From assembly GCA_041300525.1 (NCBI GenBank), contig JBGLNJ010000001.1:2108001-2172000 (forward strand): DNA of 64,000 nt. The letters are read 5' to 3'. Below the pieces are notes generated by a model, which saw only the letters and a program-made list of their open reading frames with translations, had not been told where the DNA came from and searched no databases. How positions within the stretch are numbered: position 1 is the first letter of the stretch; each line of letters begins with the position of its first letter. This DNA comes from JBGLNJ01 sp041300525. Its GTDB lineage: Bacteria; Chloroflexota; Anaerolineae; Fen-1058. The position numbers and the translations under genes were made by a program. Below are positions 43,232 to 51,873 of this stretch, one piece after another.

Positions 43232-43740
43232 AGCCGCTAGAGTTGAACTTTTGCCCCAACTGCGGTTCGCCGATGGCGGACCGTTTTGTGTTTGGCCGGA
43301 CGCGCCGCACCTGCGCGGCCTGCGGCTTTGTCTTTTTCCGCGAGCCAAAACTTGCGGCGGGCGCGCTTGTGGAGCAGGAGGGGCTGGTGTTGCTCGTGCG
43401 GCGCGCAGTGGACCCCAAGCTCGGCTCTTGGTGTCTGCCAGCCGGATATGTGGAATACGACGAAGGGCCGGTGGCGGCAGTGCTGCGCGAAGTGCGCGAA
43501 GAAACCGGCCTGGCCGTTCGCGTCACAGGACTGTTAGCCGCGTACCACGTCCGCTCCGATCCGCGCGGCCTGGGCGTCATCATCATATACCGCGCCGTTC
43601 CGGTGGGCGGCGCACTCCGGCCCGGCGACGACGCATCCGAAGCAAAATTCTTTTCGCCGAACGATCTTCCGAATGACCTGTCGTTCGCCAGCACGCGCCG
43701 CGCCTTGCTTCGTTGGCGCTGCGGGCGAATGTCAGAGTGA
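43228..43740 (+). CDS. Nudix hydrolase with zinc ribbon, 170 aa
   Basis: A zinc ribbon (C9-C12, C29-C32) precedes the Nudix box about 71-93 (GYVEYDEGP...REVREETGL; all catalytic Glu present). This is the arrangement of NADH-pyrophosphatase-like and ADP-ribose-type Nudix enzymes; the precise nucleotide substrate cannot be given. Coupled by ATGA to the anti-sigma gene, suggesting a stress-response operon. Confidence 0.9.
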   Translation: MKPLELNFCPNCGSPMADRFVFGRTRRTCAACGFVFFREPKLAAGALVEQEGLVLLVRRAVDPKLGSWCLPAGYVEYDEGPVAAVLREVREETGLAVRVTGLLAAYHVRSDPRGLGVIIIYRAVPVGGALRPGDDASEAKFFSPNDLPNDLSFASTRRALLRWRCGRMSE

Positions 43741-43922
43741 CGGCGCAAGCTCGACAGCGCGAATCGGCACGTGCGCGCGGATGCGAGTGCCACAGCCGGG
43801 GATGCTCTCGATTTCCAGCGCGCCGCCCACGCTAGACGCGCGCTCGCGCATCGAGCGCAAGCCCAGGTGACCCGGATAAGGCGACTGCGGATCAAAGCCC
43901 ACGCCGTTGCCATCCGGATGAA
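43739..43922 (-). pseudogene. NarL-partner-type histidine kinase, C-terminal ~60 residues
   Basis: GNGVGFDPQSPYPGHLGLRS and MRERASSVGGALEIESIPGC form the G1-G2 end of a HATPase domain from a HisKA_3-type kinase. The upstream part is missing; the sequence starts directly at the base of the terminator at 43926. It is a remnant with no start or phosphoacceptor. It does not fit the ~7-kb junction series, so it may be natural decay. Confidence 0.7.
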
Positions 43923-43925
43923 TAA

Positions 43926-43955
43926 AAAAACCCCCGACCAAGTCGGGGGTTGAGT
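43926..43955 (-). terminator. Rho-independent terminator for the receiver genes
   Basis: On the minus strand, AACCCCCGACTTGGTCGGGGGTT forms an 8-9 bp stem with short loop followed by TTTTTTT. Confidence 0.85.
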
Positions 43956-43985
43956 TTTGCCGAGGATCAAAAGGGGCAGAGGCCT

Positions 43986-44384
43986 TTACGACCGCCGCGC
44001 GGCTGCGCGAGCCATCACCCGGTCAATGCTTTGCCAGAGTTCTTGGAGTGAGAAGGGCTTTTTGATATAATCGTCCACTTTGGCGATGTGTTTGGCCAGC
44101 ACTTCGTCAATGCCCTCGGCCTTGGCCGTGACGACGATGACGGGAATGTTTTTCATCGCTTCGTCGGCTTTCATGCGGCGATAGACTTCCCAGCCGTCCA
44201 TCCCGGGCAGCATCAGATCAAGCAAGACCAGCATGGGTTGGGATTGACGGATAGCGGCCAGTCCATCGGGGCCGTTCTCGGCGCCCACCACTTCCAGTCC
44301 GCGCCTCTCCAGGATCAGCCGGATCAGTTCAATCACTCCAGACTCATCTTCGATGCACACGACTGTCTTGGAGTCTTCTGACAT
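43986..44384 (-). CDS. Single-domain response regulator, 132 aa
   Basis: Receiver domain only: acidic ED..S start, D56 (LLDLMLPGMDGW), T and K (VTAKAEG, YIKKPFSL). GGGGGAAG precedes the chosen ATG. No output domain, so it must signal by protein contact, as CheY or Spo0F do. About 55% similar by eye to the next gene upstream; the two are tandem duplicates. Confidence 0.88.
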   Translation of the reverse strand: MSEDSKTVVCIEDESGVIELIRLILERRGLEVVGAENGPDGLAAIRQSQPMLVLLDLMLPGMDGWEVYRRMKADEAMKNIPVIVVTAKAEGIDEVLAKHIAKVDDYIKKPFSLQELWQSIDRVMARAAARRS

Positions 44385-44417
44385 GTTCTTCCCCCTGTAC
44401 AAGATGGCGGGTGAGCA

Positions 44418-44807
44418 TTACGCCGATCTGGCGATCAGGACTTTTTCGATGCTTTGCAAAAGTTCCTGTGGGCCAAAGGGTTTGGTCACATAGTCATCTA
44501 CTTTGGCGATGTGTAGCCCGAGGACTTTATCAATACTCTGGGCTTTGGCGGTGACGATGATGACCGGGATGTGCTTGAGCTCATCGTCGGACTTGATCTG
44601 TTGGTAGACTTCCCAGCCGTCCATGTCCGGCATCATCAAGTCGAGCAACACCAAGTCAGGCTTGAGGCGCCGGATCAGTTCCAGCCCTTCACGTCCACCC
44701 ATCGCTCCTGCCAACTCAAAGCCCTTACGGCCCAGGATGAGCTTGATCAAGTCAATCATCTCGGGTTCATCTTCAATGCACACGACGATTTTCTTGCTTT
44801 CGGTCAT
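44418..44807 (-). CDS. Single-domain response regulator, 129 aa
   Basis: Receiver only: CIEDEP, D56 (LLDLMMPDMDGW), VTAKAQS and YVTKPFGP. AAGGAG lies 6 bases before the chosen ATG. It is first of the pair and probably cotranscribed with the second 34 bp downstream. No kinase is adjacent apart from the broken one at 43739. Confidence 0.88.
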   Translation of the reverse strand: MTESKKIVVCIEDEPEMIDLIKLILGRKGFELAGAMGGREGLELIRRLKPDLVLLDLMMPDMDGWEVYQQIKSDDELKHIPVIIVTAKAQSIDKVLGLHIAKVDDYVTKPFGPQELLQSIEKVLIARSA

Positions 44808-44913
44808 GCTAGTCTCCTTGCCAGCCAAAAGTGCGCCAGTGCTTGGCAGATAGTGTAACACAAGAATTCTTTGCTGTCCAGCGGCGCTTCGGCTCGGTCC
44901 GGCGGGGTGCGGT

Positions 44914-45324
44914 TCAAGGTTTTGCGCTGGGGTGTTTTGCAGGCGGCTGGAAGCGAGCGCGTCCGATGGGCATATGTCGCCACAGATGATTGGCGGCGGG
45001 ACGGTGCGGCTCTTTGGTTGCGGGCGCTGACGAAATGGCCGGTCCGGACAAGCTCGTAGGTGCGATGGCGATCTCCGCCACAGGAGACACAGGGATCGTT
45101 TTCTCAGCGACGGTCGTTGTTTCCATTAGCGCCGGCAACTCCTCGCAGCGTGTTTTCCGCTTTTGCCGCAACTCGGTGCGATGCTGAGTCGCCTGCCGAC
45201 GCAGTTCTCCCGTAATCTGCGGCCAGGCTTCTTCCCAGCGGTCGTTGCAAGCGATACACTCCGCGCGCAGGGCCAGCATCGGGTCTACACGACCTGCGGT
45301 CGGATCGCGCCCAATGCATGCCAC
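44914..45324 (-). CDS. Uncertain ORF, up to 136 aa
   Basis: The stretch LALRAECIACNDRWEEAWPQ then ITGELRRQATQHRTELRQKR looks protein-like (one CxxC, charged helices). The C-terminal half is low-complexity Pro/Ala. No clear ribosome-binding site. It follows the metH fragment and may be what remains of another broken gene. The remainder of 44808-44913 holds nothing recognisable. Confidence 0.3.
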   Translation of the reverse strand: MACIGRDPTAGRVDPMLALRAECIACNDRWEEAWPQITGELRRQATQHRTELRQKRKTRCEELPALMETTTVAEKTIPVSPVAEIAIAPTSLSGPAISSAPATKEPHRPAANHLWRHMPIGRARFQPPAKHPSAKP

Positions 45325-45339
45325 TGCCTTTCAAGCGTG

Positions 45340-45561
45340 TTTCGACCACCAACTTGTTGCCGCTCTCGACCGCGCTACCCCCTCAATCGCCTCCGGCTTG
45401 GCGACGACGAGAACATCATTGCAGCCCCACAGTTTTTCGCCGCCGAAATCGGCCGCGGTGAGGTCGAGTTTTTGGATGCTGGTGCCCATCGCGCCGTCGA
45501 ACACGACGACGTGATCGGCGACGGCGTCCAGGTAGCGGCGGTTCATGAAGGGGCGTGTCAT
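45340..45561 (-). pseudogene. metH: Methionine synthase (MetH-type), N-terminal ~65 residues
   Basis: NRRYLDAVADHVVVFDGAMG, then LDLTAADFGGEKLWGCNDVL and KPEAIEGV, is the start of the homocysteine-binding barrel of cobalamin-dependent methionine synthase. After about residue 66 the frame shifts: ESGNKLVVETR, similar to the expected EAG.DVVET, continues in another frame. The rest of the 1100+ residue enzyme is absent. Not at a ~7-kb junction. Confidence 0.75.
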
Positions 45562-45636
45562 ACCGTCCTCCTCATGTCGGATTTAACGCCAAGGCGCAAG
45601 GACGCAGAGACGCCAAGCTTTTCCATGGGCGCGCCG

Positions 45637-46071
45637 TCACAGACCCAACAGATCGAGCAGTTGAGTCCAGCCAATGATCTGCGTGCCGTGATAGTATTTC
45701 AAGTCGCGCAAGTGTGGGTCTTGACTCCCCAGATAGTCGGCGCCAGCCTCCACCGCGCAGGCCAGAAAGATATTGTCGCTGGCGTCCTTTTCGACGACAA
45801 AGACCTCGTACAATCCTTCGACGAGAAAGACGCGGCGACGGATTCCCTCCCAGGCGCTGGCAATGTCGTCGTCACTCAGGTGAAATGTCTGTTGGATGCG
45901 AGGATAGTGGAGCACCCGGCGCAGTTCAGAGAGGATGGCCTGCGACGCCACGACACGGAAACGCCCAGCCCGCCAGTCATCAAAAACGGCCCGCGATTGC
46001 TCGGTTCGGCTCAGCACCAGCCGCACCAGGAGATTCGTGTCGAGGACAATGGTGAAAGGTGTCTCTGGCAC
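45637..46071 (-). CDS. PIN-domain ribonuclease toxin (COG1569 type), 144 aa
   Basis: Acidic metal-site residues are visible: D11 (IVLDTNLLVR), E49 (SELRRVLHYP), and the EKDASDNIFL cluster, then ADYLGSQD. Such toxins cut RNA when freed from their antitoxin. It lies 5 bp after the antitoxin gene on the same strand. Confidence 0.9.
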   Translation of the reverse strand: MPETPFTIVLDTNLLVRLVLSRTEQSRAVFDDWRAGRFRVVASQAILSELRRVLHYPRIQQTFHLSDDDIASAWEGIRRRVFLVEGLYEVFVVEKDASDNIFLACAVEAGADYLGSQDPHLRDLKYYHGTQIIGWTQLLDLLGL

Positions 46072-46076
46072 AGCGC

Positions 46077-46421
46077 CTAGCTTTCTTGCTGCCCCGCGCG
46101 CGCGCCACGCACCGCCTCGTCAATGAGCGATTCGATCTCTAACGGCGTCACGTCCTGCGCCCGGTCGCGCAGCTTGTCAAGAGCGTCGAATCCCTCATTC
46201 CACCACGCCTCAGCCTGGCGGCGATCCATCTCATTGAATACAAAAGCGCGCACTGCATCACGCCGTCGCCATGCGGCATAGCGAGTGTATTCCTTGCCAT
46301 CGAGCACGACCAGTTGGGGCTGGCCTTGATCCTCCACTACGATCGGCCCACCCACGAGTGGCCGGTCAAGCCATTGGGGAAACAACTCCCTGGCCTCTTG
46401 TAAGCTGATTCGAGTGGACAT
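46077..46421 (-). CDS. Phd/YefM-like antitoxin, 114 aa
   Basis: MSTRISLQEARELFPQWLDR, then GGPIVVEDQGQPQLVVLDGK and EYTRYAAWRRR, match the Phd/YefM N-terminal DNA-binding fold. The C-terminal helical tail (RQAEAWWNEGFDALDKLRD) would wrap the toxin. AGAGG supports the ATG. It precedes the PIN toxin, the usual order for such pairs, which often autorepress. Confidence 0.85.
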   Translation of the reverse strand: MSTRISLQEARELFPQWLDRPLVGGPIVVEDQGQPQLVVLDGKEYTRYAAWRRRDAVRAFVFNEMDRRQAEAWWNEGFDALDKLRDRAQDVTPLEIESLIDEAVRGARAGQQES

Positions 46422-46495
46422 CGCACACCTCTTCCCTGACCATTCTAACACGCGCGCACACGCCGGTCAAACAGCGCTGATTACTGGATTACTGC

Positions 46496-46516
46496 GGGTG
46501 CGCGTCAAAGTTTTGC
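46496..46516 (+). mobile_element. Single MITE end
   Basis: 19 of 21 positions match the terminal repeat of the element at 22375-22552 (GTCAAAGTTTTGC core). No partner end is found to the right. The probable junction near 46.59 kb could have removed it. Confidence 0.6.
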
Positions 46517-46589
46517 GGACGCCATCTGTTTCGCTGATTGGTATCGAGCTTTGCCAATCGGATCGTGTCGCCAAGGATGATTAGGGGCG

Positions 46590-46697
46590 GGACTGGCTCA
46601 TTGGGAATCGCCGTGGTGTCTGCCCAACTGTAGGACAAATTGCCAATTTGTCCTACACGCTGCCGCCAAATATGGGGGCGTATCACGGCAAATCCCA
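46590..46697 (+). repeat. Direct repeat of ~106 bp, copy 1
   Basis: About 95% identical to 50170-50277. Includes CATTGGGAATCGCCG, a TAGGACAAATTG palindrome, CTGCCGCCAAATAT and GGGGCGTATCACGGCAAATC. The whole stretch 46422-46894 has repeats and no gene. Confidence 0.85.
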
Positions 46698-46734
46698 GAG
46701 AGCCAATATTCCATCTATGGGTTCACTATGGGGC

Positions 46735-46825
46735 GTTCCGCCGTGCGTCCATCTGCATGGACGCAAGTTCGTCCGTAGGCGGACGACCAGCCGAAGGCTC
46801 TTCAGGTGCGACTAGAGTCGCTTGT
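46735..46825. repeat. Interspersed repeat, inverted copy of 11250-11375
   Basis: Carries TCCATCTGCATGGACGCAAG, GTCCGTAGGCGGACGACCAG and the GACTAGAGTCG end. See copy 1. Confidence 0.65.
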
Positions 46826-46894
46826 CGAGCGAACCCATAGATAGAGTATGAATACAAAAATCCGCGGAGATTCGCGTGATTCGCGGACAAAGAT

Positions 46895-47566
46895 ATGCTC
46901 CCAAATTGGCTCGCCCTAATCCTCGCTTTTGTATATGTCTCCCTCGCCATCGGCCTGGGCGAACTCTTGCGCCGGTCACTCCATCTCTCGCAAGGTTTCA
47001 CTCGCAAGTTTATCCACATCGCCGTCGGCATGATCAGCATTCCGACGGTGTTGTGGTTTGGCAGCCTATACTGGGCCATCCTCCCGCCACTCGCGTTCGT
47101 CGTCATCAACTATCTCGACTATCGCTTCGGCCTCATCCAGGCGATGATGTCGTCCAATCGCTCCAACCTGGGCACGGTCTACTTTCCCATCTCGTTTGCG
47201 GCCATCCTCATTGTGTTCTGGGGCGACCCCTCCGCGCCGACGACGCATCCGCACCTCATCGTCGCCGCGCTGATGCCGCTGACGTGGGGTGATGCGCTGG
47301 CGGCCGTCGTCGGCGAACGAATCGGACGGCATCGCTACACCATCCTGGGTCACACGCGCAGCCTCGAAGGCTCGGCCACGATGTTCATCGTCTCGGCGCT
47401 GGCAACCTTTTTGGCATTGGGGATGCTCCCGCTGCCAGTCAGGGTCGTCGTCGCCCTCGTCACGGCGTTAGGAGCCACCGTGGCAGAATCCGTGTCGCCG
47501 TGGGGCATTGACAACCTGACCGTGCCGGCCGTTTCGGCCCTCATCCTCGCATTGCTCAAGACCTGA
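46895..47566 (+). CDS. Phytol/dolichol-kinase-like membrane protein, 223 aa
   Basis: Seven or so helices with the CTP-dependent kinase signature: RKFIHIAVGMISIP, then PLTWGDALAAVVGERIGRHR, HTRSLEGSATMF, and ATVAESVSPWGIDNLTVPAV. Members phosphorylate polyprenols or phytol with CTP. Which alcohol is used is unknown. Upstream DNA is repeat-rich; radC follows 39 bp later past a GACAGGTC palindrome. Confidence 0.85.
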   Translation: MLPNWLALILAFVYVSLAIGLGELLRRSLHLSQGFTRKFIHIAVGMISIPTVLWFGSLYWAILPPLAFVVINYLDYRFGLIQAMMSSNRSNLGTVYFPISFAAILIVFWGDPSAPTTHPHLIVAALMPLTWGDALAAVVGERIGRHRYTILGHTRSLEGSATMFIVSALATFLALGMLPLPVRVVVALVTALGATVAESVSPWGIDNLTVPAVSALILALLKT

Positions 47567-47605
47567 CAGGTCTTCTGAACCTGTCAGGTCTGTTGAGGAC
47601 AACAC

Positions 47606-48301
47606 ATGGACGAATACCAACCGCGCATCACCGATCTTCCTACCGACGAACGTCCCCGCGAGCGGCTGATTCACGTCGGCGCAGCGGCCGTCTCCACCAT
47701 CGAACTCATCGCCATCATCTTGCGCGTGGGTACCGGCGGTGAAAATGTCATGCGGGTGGCGCAGCGGCTCTTGGTCAAATTCGGCGGACTGGGCGGGCTG
47801 GCCCGCGCTTCGACTTCTGAACTGTGCGCGGAAAAGGGGTTGGGCGAAGCCAAAGTCGCGCAGCTCAAGGCCGCGTTTGAATTGGGCCGGCGGCTGCTCG
47901 TGGAATCGCCGGAGGAACGCCCCACCATCACCAGCCCCGCCGACGCCGCCAACTTGCTTTTAGGGGAGATGGGACTGCTGGAGCAAGAGAGCATGCGCGT
48001 GATCTTGCTGGACACGCGCAACCGCGTCCAGGCCATTCAGACGATTTACCAGGGCAGCCTGAACACGACGATGGTGCGGGTGAGCGAGCTGTTCCGCGAG
48101 GCCGTGCGCGCCAACTGCGCCGCCATCATCGTGGCGCACAACCATCCTTCCGGCGACCCTTCGCCTTCCCCGGAAGATGTCGCCATCACCAAAGACATCG
48201 TCGCCGCCGGCAAGCTCCTAAGCATTGACGTGCTCGATCACCTGGTCATCGGGCGGCAGCGCTTTGTCAGCCTCAAAGAGCGCGGGCTGGGGTTTGGATG
48301 A
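47606..48301 (+). CDS. radC: RadC-family JAMM protein, 231 aa
   Basis: An N-terminal helix-hairpin-helix region (FGGLGGLARAS, KGLGEAKVAQLKAAFELGRR) is followed by the JAMM metalloprotease-like fold with AHNHPSGDPSPSPED (H178, H180). Despite the name, a DNA-repair role is not confirmed for the family. Length and motifs are standard. Confidence 0.93.
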   Translation: MDEYQPRITDLPTDERPRERLIHVGAAAVSTIELIAIILRVGTGGENVMRVAQRLLVKFGGLGGLARASTSELCAEKGLGEAKVAQLKAAFELGRRLLVESPEERPTITSPADAANLLLGEMGLLEQESMRVILLDTRNRVQAIQTIYQGSLNTTMVRVSELFREAVRANCAAIIVAHNHPSGDPSPSPEDVAITKDIVAAGKLLSIDVLDHLVIGRQRFVSLKERGLGFG

Positions 48302-48305
48302 ATTA

Positions 48306-48313
48306 TGGTATAA
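48306..48313 (+). promoter_or_regulatory. Extended -10 promoter
   Basis: TATGGTATAAT lies about 30 bp before ATG 48342, ahead of AAAGGAG. Confidence 0.5.
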
Positions 48314-48341
48314 TCGCGCTCCAAAGGAGCGGATACATTTC

Positions 48342-48860
48342 ATGGAAAGAATCACCGACATTTTGCTGATCGTCATCGCCGCCAGCGGCGCGTTCCTGGC
48401 CGCGCTGTGGTTGGCGATGGTCATCTGGACCTTCCGCGACATTCGCAGCCGCACGCGCGACATTTTTGCGCAAATTCTGGCCGCGTTGGTGGTGGCGATC
48501 TTGAACCTGCCCGGCTTGTTGATTTACTTTATCCTCCGTCCGCCGGAGACGCTGGCCGAGTCTTATACGCGCTCGTTGGAAGAAGAGGCGCTGCTGCAAG
48601 GCATCGAAGAAGCCGATGTCTGCCCCGGCTGCGGGCAGCGCGTTCTGTCCGAATTCATCGTCTGCCCCACATGCCACACCAAGCTCAAAAAGCCCTGCCT
48701 GCACTGTGGCCGGGCCATCCACCTGCGCTGGACAGTTTGCCCATACTGCGGCACGGCTTCCGTCGCCGCAGGCTCTCCAACTCCCAGCCCCGCCGCGAGT
48801 GTAACTCAAGAAGCACGCCGCGCCAAGCGGGATGAAAGCCCCACTTCGGTAGAAGCGTAG
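48342..48860 (+). CDS. Membrane protein with double zinc ribbon, 172 aa
   Basis: Two helices (about 5-27 and 45-66) are followed by a cytoplasmic stretch (ETLAESYTRSLEEEALLQGI) and three CxxC pairs plus one more (CPGCGQRVL, CPTCHTKLKKPCLHCG, CPYCG), forming two zinc ribbons. AAAGGAG supports the start; the longer upstream frame runs into radC. It may recruit a partner to the membrane; function unknown. Confidence 0.8.
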   Translation: MERITDILLIVIAASGAFLAALWLAMVIWTFRDIRSRTRDIFAQILAALVVAILNLPGLLIYFILRPPETLAESYTRSLEEEALLQGIEEADVCPGCGQRVLSEFIVCPTCHTKLKKPCLHCGRAIHLRWTVCPYCGTASVAAGSPTPSPAASVTQEARRAKRDESPTSVEA

Positions 48861-48879
48861 CCGTCACAAGTTCTTGAAA

Positions 48880-48917
48880 AATCAGCCCCGGCCAACTTGG
48901 CCGGGGCTGATTTTTTG
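48880..48917 (+). terminator. Strong rho-independent terminator
   Basis: AATCAGCCCCGGCC pairs perfectly with GGCCGGGGCTGATT over a 5-base loop, then TTTTTT. It also serves as a barrier for the convergent LysM gene. Confidence 0.92.
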
Positions 48918-48944
48918 TCGCGCCTGGAAAATAAGCGAGGACAC

Positions 48945-50144
48945 TCACCGTCTACGCCGGATAACGGCCACAGCAATGCCAATCAACGTCACACACATCC
49001 CGGCAATCACCACGACGGTCAAAGTTGAATCGTAACGAACCGGCGCAGGGGTCGGCGGCTGAGGCGTAGGCTGGATGGTCGGCATCACCGTGGGCGGCGG
49101 CAATGTCGGCGTGGACGGTGCGACGGTCGGCGTGGCCGATGGGGTGTAGGTGATTGTAGGCGGAGCCGTCGTTGCCGTCGCCGTTTTGACGACTAGTGTC
49201 TGTCCCAGCTCGACGATGGATTCGGGGGTGAGGTGATTCAGCCGGTAAAGGTCGTCGAGCGACACGCCGTATTGACGCGCGATGCCAAACAGCGTATCCC
49301 CCGCTTGCACGACGTGAACGATGGCCCCATCGGGGCGCGGCGTCGGCGTGGGCAGCGGCGTGATGGTGCGGATTGGCGTGCCCGGCGTGAACGGCGTCGC
49401 CCCCTGCTCAATCACCTCCAGACTGGCATCGTCCAGGTAAACGTCATTGTTCACGCGCGCCACATCCCACTCTGGGCGTGAGTGCGTGAACACCGTCACC
49501 GCCCCTCCCGCCGCTTTATCCTCGACCGAAAACTTGACCCACCGGTCAAAGGCAGGCTGCTCGCGCGACCAGACGATGTTGGCGCTCAACGGATCGGTGC
49601 CCCCGTAAGGATCAATTCCCACACGCAAGTGCATATCGGCTGGCGCATCAGAGTGTGTGCCGCCCTTGCCGCATGCGTCCGCGTTCAAGCACTGCCACGC
49701 CTGGATATAGATCGCAAAGCGCACGAGCGCCCCCGGCGTGACGCCGACCACGCGCTGATACAGTCCGGCCTCGTGCATCCGCCCGTAGGAAAAGTATTTT
49801 TGCGAGCGCATGCCGCTGTGGACGCGGTCGGGAAATGACGTGGCCTCGTTATCGCGGAACTCGGGCCGCATCCAGTAACAATCATACCGAGAGCCGCTGT
49901 CGCCACAGTTGCTCGGCGCTTTGACCGTGCTCGGCGCCACGTCCAGGTACCACGCGCGCCAGCCGGGAGCCACCTGCACCTCGCCGATGCCGTCCTGCAA
50001 GGGCCACGGCGCGGGCGCTTCAAAGTTGCCATCCGCCAGCAAATTCGGGCCGGGCGACTGGGCGCGCGATGACAAGGGCGATACGAACGGCAATACCACC
50101 ATTACCGTGCAGAGCGCGACGAGCAAGGCAACCTTCGACTTCAT
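48945..50144 (-). CDS. Secreted LysM protein with jellyroll-like domain, 399 aa
   Basis: Signal peptide (KVALLVALCTVMVVLPFVSP), then a roughly 235-residue domain with YWMRPEFRDNEATSFPDRVH, YFSYGRMHEAGLYQRV, DMHLRVGIDPYGGTDP and NNDVYLDDASLEVI. A LysM motif follows (HVVQAGDTLFGIARQYGVSL), then a Pro/Thr linker and a C-terminal helix with RRRR, anchoring it in the membrane. LysM binds peptidoglycan. GGAG precedes ATG 50144. It is a paralogue of the next gene and of the lipoprotein at 17132. Confidence 0.85.
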   Translation of the reverse strand: MKSKVALLVALCTVMVVLPFVSPLSSRAQSPGPNLLADGNFEAPAPWPLQDGIGEVQVAPGWRAWYLDVAPSTVKAPSNCGDSGSRYDCYWMRPEFRDNEATSFPDRVHSGMRSQKYFSYGRMHEAGLYQRVVGVTPGALVRFAIYIQAWQCLNADACGKGGTHSDAPADMHLRVGIDPYGGTDPLSANIVWSREQPAFDRWVKFSVEDKAAGGAVTVFTHSRPEWDVARVNNDVYLDDASLEVIEQGATPFTPGTPIRTITPLPTPTPRPDGAIVHVVQAGDTLFGIARQYGVSLDDLYRLNHLTPESIVELGQTLVVKTATATTAPPTITYTPSATPTVAPSTPTLPPPTVMPTIQPTPQPPTPAPVRYDSTLTVVVIAGMCVTLIGIAVAVIRRRR

Positions 50145-50169
50145 GAACAACTCTCCAGCAGACAAAAGT

Positions 50170-50277
50170 TTGGTTCATTGGGAATCGCCGCGGTGTCTGC
50201 CCAAATGTAGGACAAATTGGCAATTTGTCCTACACACTGCCGCCAAATATAGGGGCGTATCACGGCAAATCCCAGAT
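50170..50277 (+). repeat. Direct repeat of ~106 bp, copy 2
   Basis: See copy 1 at 46590. The gene-free stretch 50145-50665 holds this repeat, a further low-complexity block (50325-50400, ATCAGCGAAAATCAGCG words) and no gene. Confidence 0.85.
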
Positions 50278-50665
50278 ATCCAAAAGTTTCTCGTTTCTCC
50301 TGCCCGAAAGGATTAGGACGCAGATGTGAAGCGCGCAGATAAACGCAGAGATAGGAGCAAAATCAGCGAAAATCAGCGTTCATCTGCGTCCCACGCCGGC
50401 GGCCACGATTGGCTACGCCAATCGAGTCGGCTTGCGAAAACATCGCCCGGATCGGCAAATCGGGAAACTCTTGAATTCTCCAAGTCTGCGCCCCCTTCGC
50501 AAGGTTCAAATCGGGTGAGCAGCTACTCTGGGCCTCCAATACGACATCGCGGCCAGGTGACCGCGATGTCCAACGCACAAGATAATATTGTAGCGGCGCG
50601 CCAAACCGTGCGCCGCCCGCGAGATTGAGACCGTCACGCCATCAAAGCGCGACGATGGCCCGCCG

Positions 50666-51766
50666 CTACGGGATGATGAGCGTTAGCCCCAAAAAGACCA
50701 CGTTCATGTTGGTGATGTTATTGGCCTGCATCAACGCCGGAATCGTCGTATTGTAGCGCGCCGCTATGTTGGTCAACGTGTCGCCGAGAACGACGACGTG
50801 GGTTCTCGATCCGCTGCTGGCCGGCGTCGGTCCAGCCGAGGGCGTGGAAGTGGCAGGAGTCGCGGTCGCAGTTGCCTCCTCAACTGGCATCAATTCAGGC
50901 GGAAGAGGCCCTTCGCCCAGGCGGAGCCACAACTGCGCCAGGCGCAAACGAGCGGCTGCTGCAGCTTGCCGACTGATCGGCTTGATAGCAGCTTGGCCGG
51001 CGGGCCTGGTGGCAGGCCCCGGTTGCACCACGAGCAGGCTGGCATCGTCCAGGTACACATCGTTGCTCGGGCGCGCCCAACCCCACTCCGGGCGCGAGTG
51101 CGTGAACACTGTGACTGTATCGGCAAGCGCCTGGGTCTCTACCGCAAACTCGACCCACCGGTCGAAGGCTTCCTTCTCCGGCGCCCAGACGACGTTGGGG
51201 CTGAACGGATTATCGCCGCCGTAAGGATCAATCCCCACACGCAGGTGCATGTTGTCCGGCGCATCGGACCGAATGCCGTTCATGCCGCACTTGTCAATGT
51301 CATAGCACATCCACGCCTGGATATAGATCGAAAAACGAACCGTCGAACCCGGCTGGATGCCGCCGACGCGCTGATACAGGCCGGCTTCGTGCATCCGCCC
51401 AAAGGAAAAGTATTTCTGCGACCGGAAGCCGCTGCGGACACGATTTTCGAATGACGCCGCCACGTTATCGCGGAACTCGGGCCGCATCCAGTAACAGTGA
51501 TATTTCTCTTTGCTGTCCGTGCAGTTCGCCGGCGTTTTGACATAGTCCGGCGCCACGTCCAGGTACCACGCGCGCCAGCCGGGGCCTACTTGCACTTCGC
51601 CGACGCCGTCTTGCCAGGGCCAGGGAGCCGGCGCTTCAAAGTCGCCGCCAACCAGCAGATTGGGGTTCGGGCCAACCTCTTCAGCAGAGGCCCGCGATGG
51701 CGTCAAGAACGGCAATGCCGTCATCACCACACACAATACAACAACGAGAGCAACTTGCGACTTCAT
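50666..51766 (-). CDS. Secreted LysM protein with jellyroll-like domain, 366 aa
   Basis: Signal peptide (QVALVVVLCVVMTALPFLTP), then the same domain as its neighbour (YWMRPEFRDNVAASFENRVR, SFGRMHEAGLYQRVGG, NMHLRVGIDPYGGDNPF, NDVYLDDASLLV). An Ala/Thr/Pro linker and a C-terminal LysM follow (HVVVLGDTLTNIAARYNTTI), without a membrane tail. AAAGGA precedes the ATG. It is probably released or wall-bound, while the neighbour is anchored. Confidence 0.85.
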   Translation of the reverse strand: MKSQVALVVVLCVVMTALPFLTPSRASAEEVGPNPNLLVGGDFEAPAPWPWQDGVGEVQVGPGWRAWYLDVAPDYVKTPANCTDSKEKYHCYWMRPEFRDNVAASFENRVRSGFRSQKYFSFGRMHEAGLYQRVGGIQPGSTVRFSIYIQAWMCYDIDKCGMNGIRSDAPDNMHLRVGIDPYGGDNPFSPNVVWAPEKEAFDRWVEFAVETQALADTVTVFTHSRPEWGWARPSNDVYLDDASLLVVQPGPATRPAGQAAIKPISRQAAAAARLRLAQLWLRLGEGPLPPELMPVEEATATATPATSTPSAGPTPASSGSRTHVVVLGDTLTNIAARYNTTIPALMQANNITNMNVVFLGLTLIIP

Positions 51767-51873
51767 GGGTAATATCCTTTAATCCTTTAGAATTCCGCGC
51801 GCCCGGCACTGGCCGCCGAGCGCGCACGAGGTTCGAGGAAACGATTATACCAGAGGCTATCGGTCCGGGCAAG

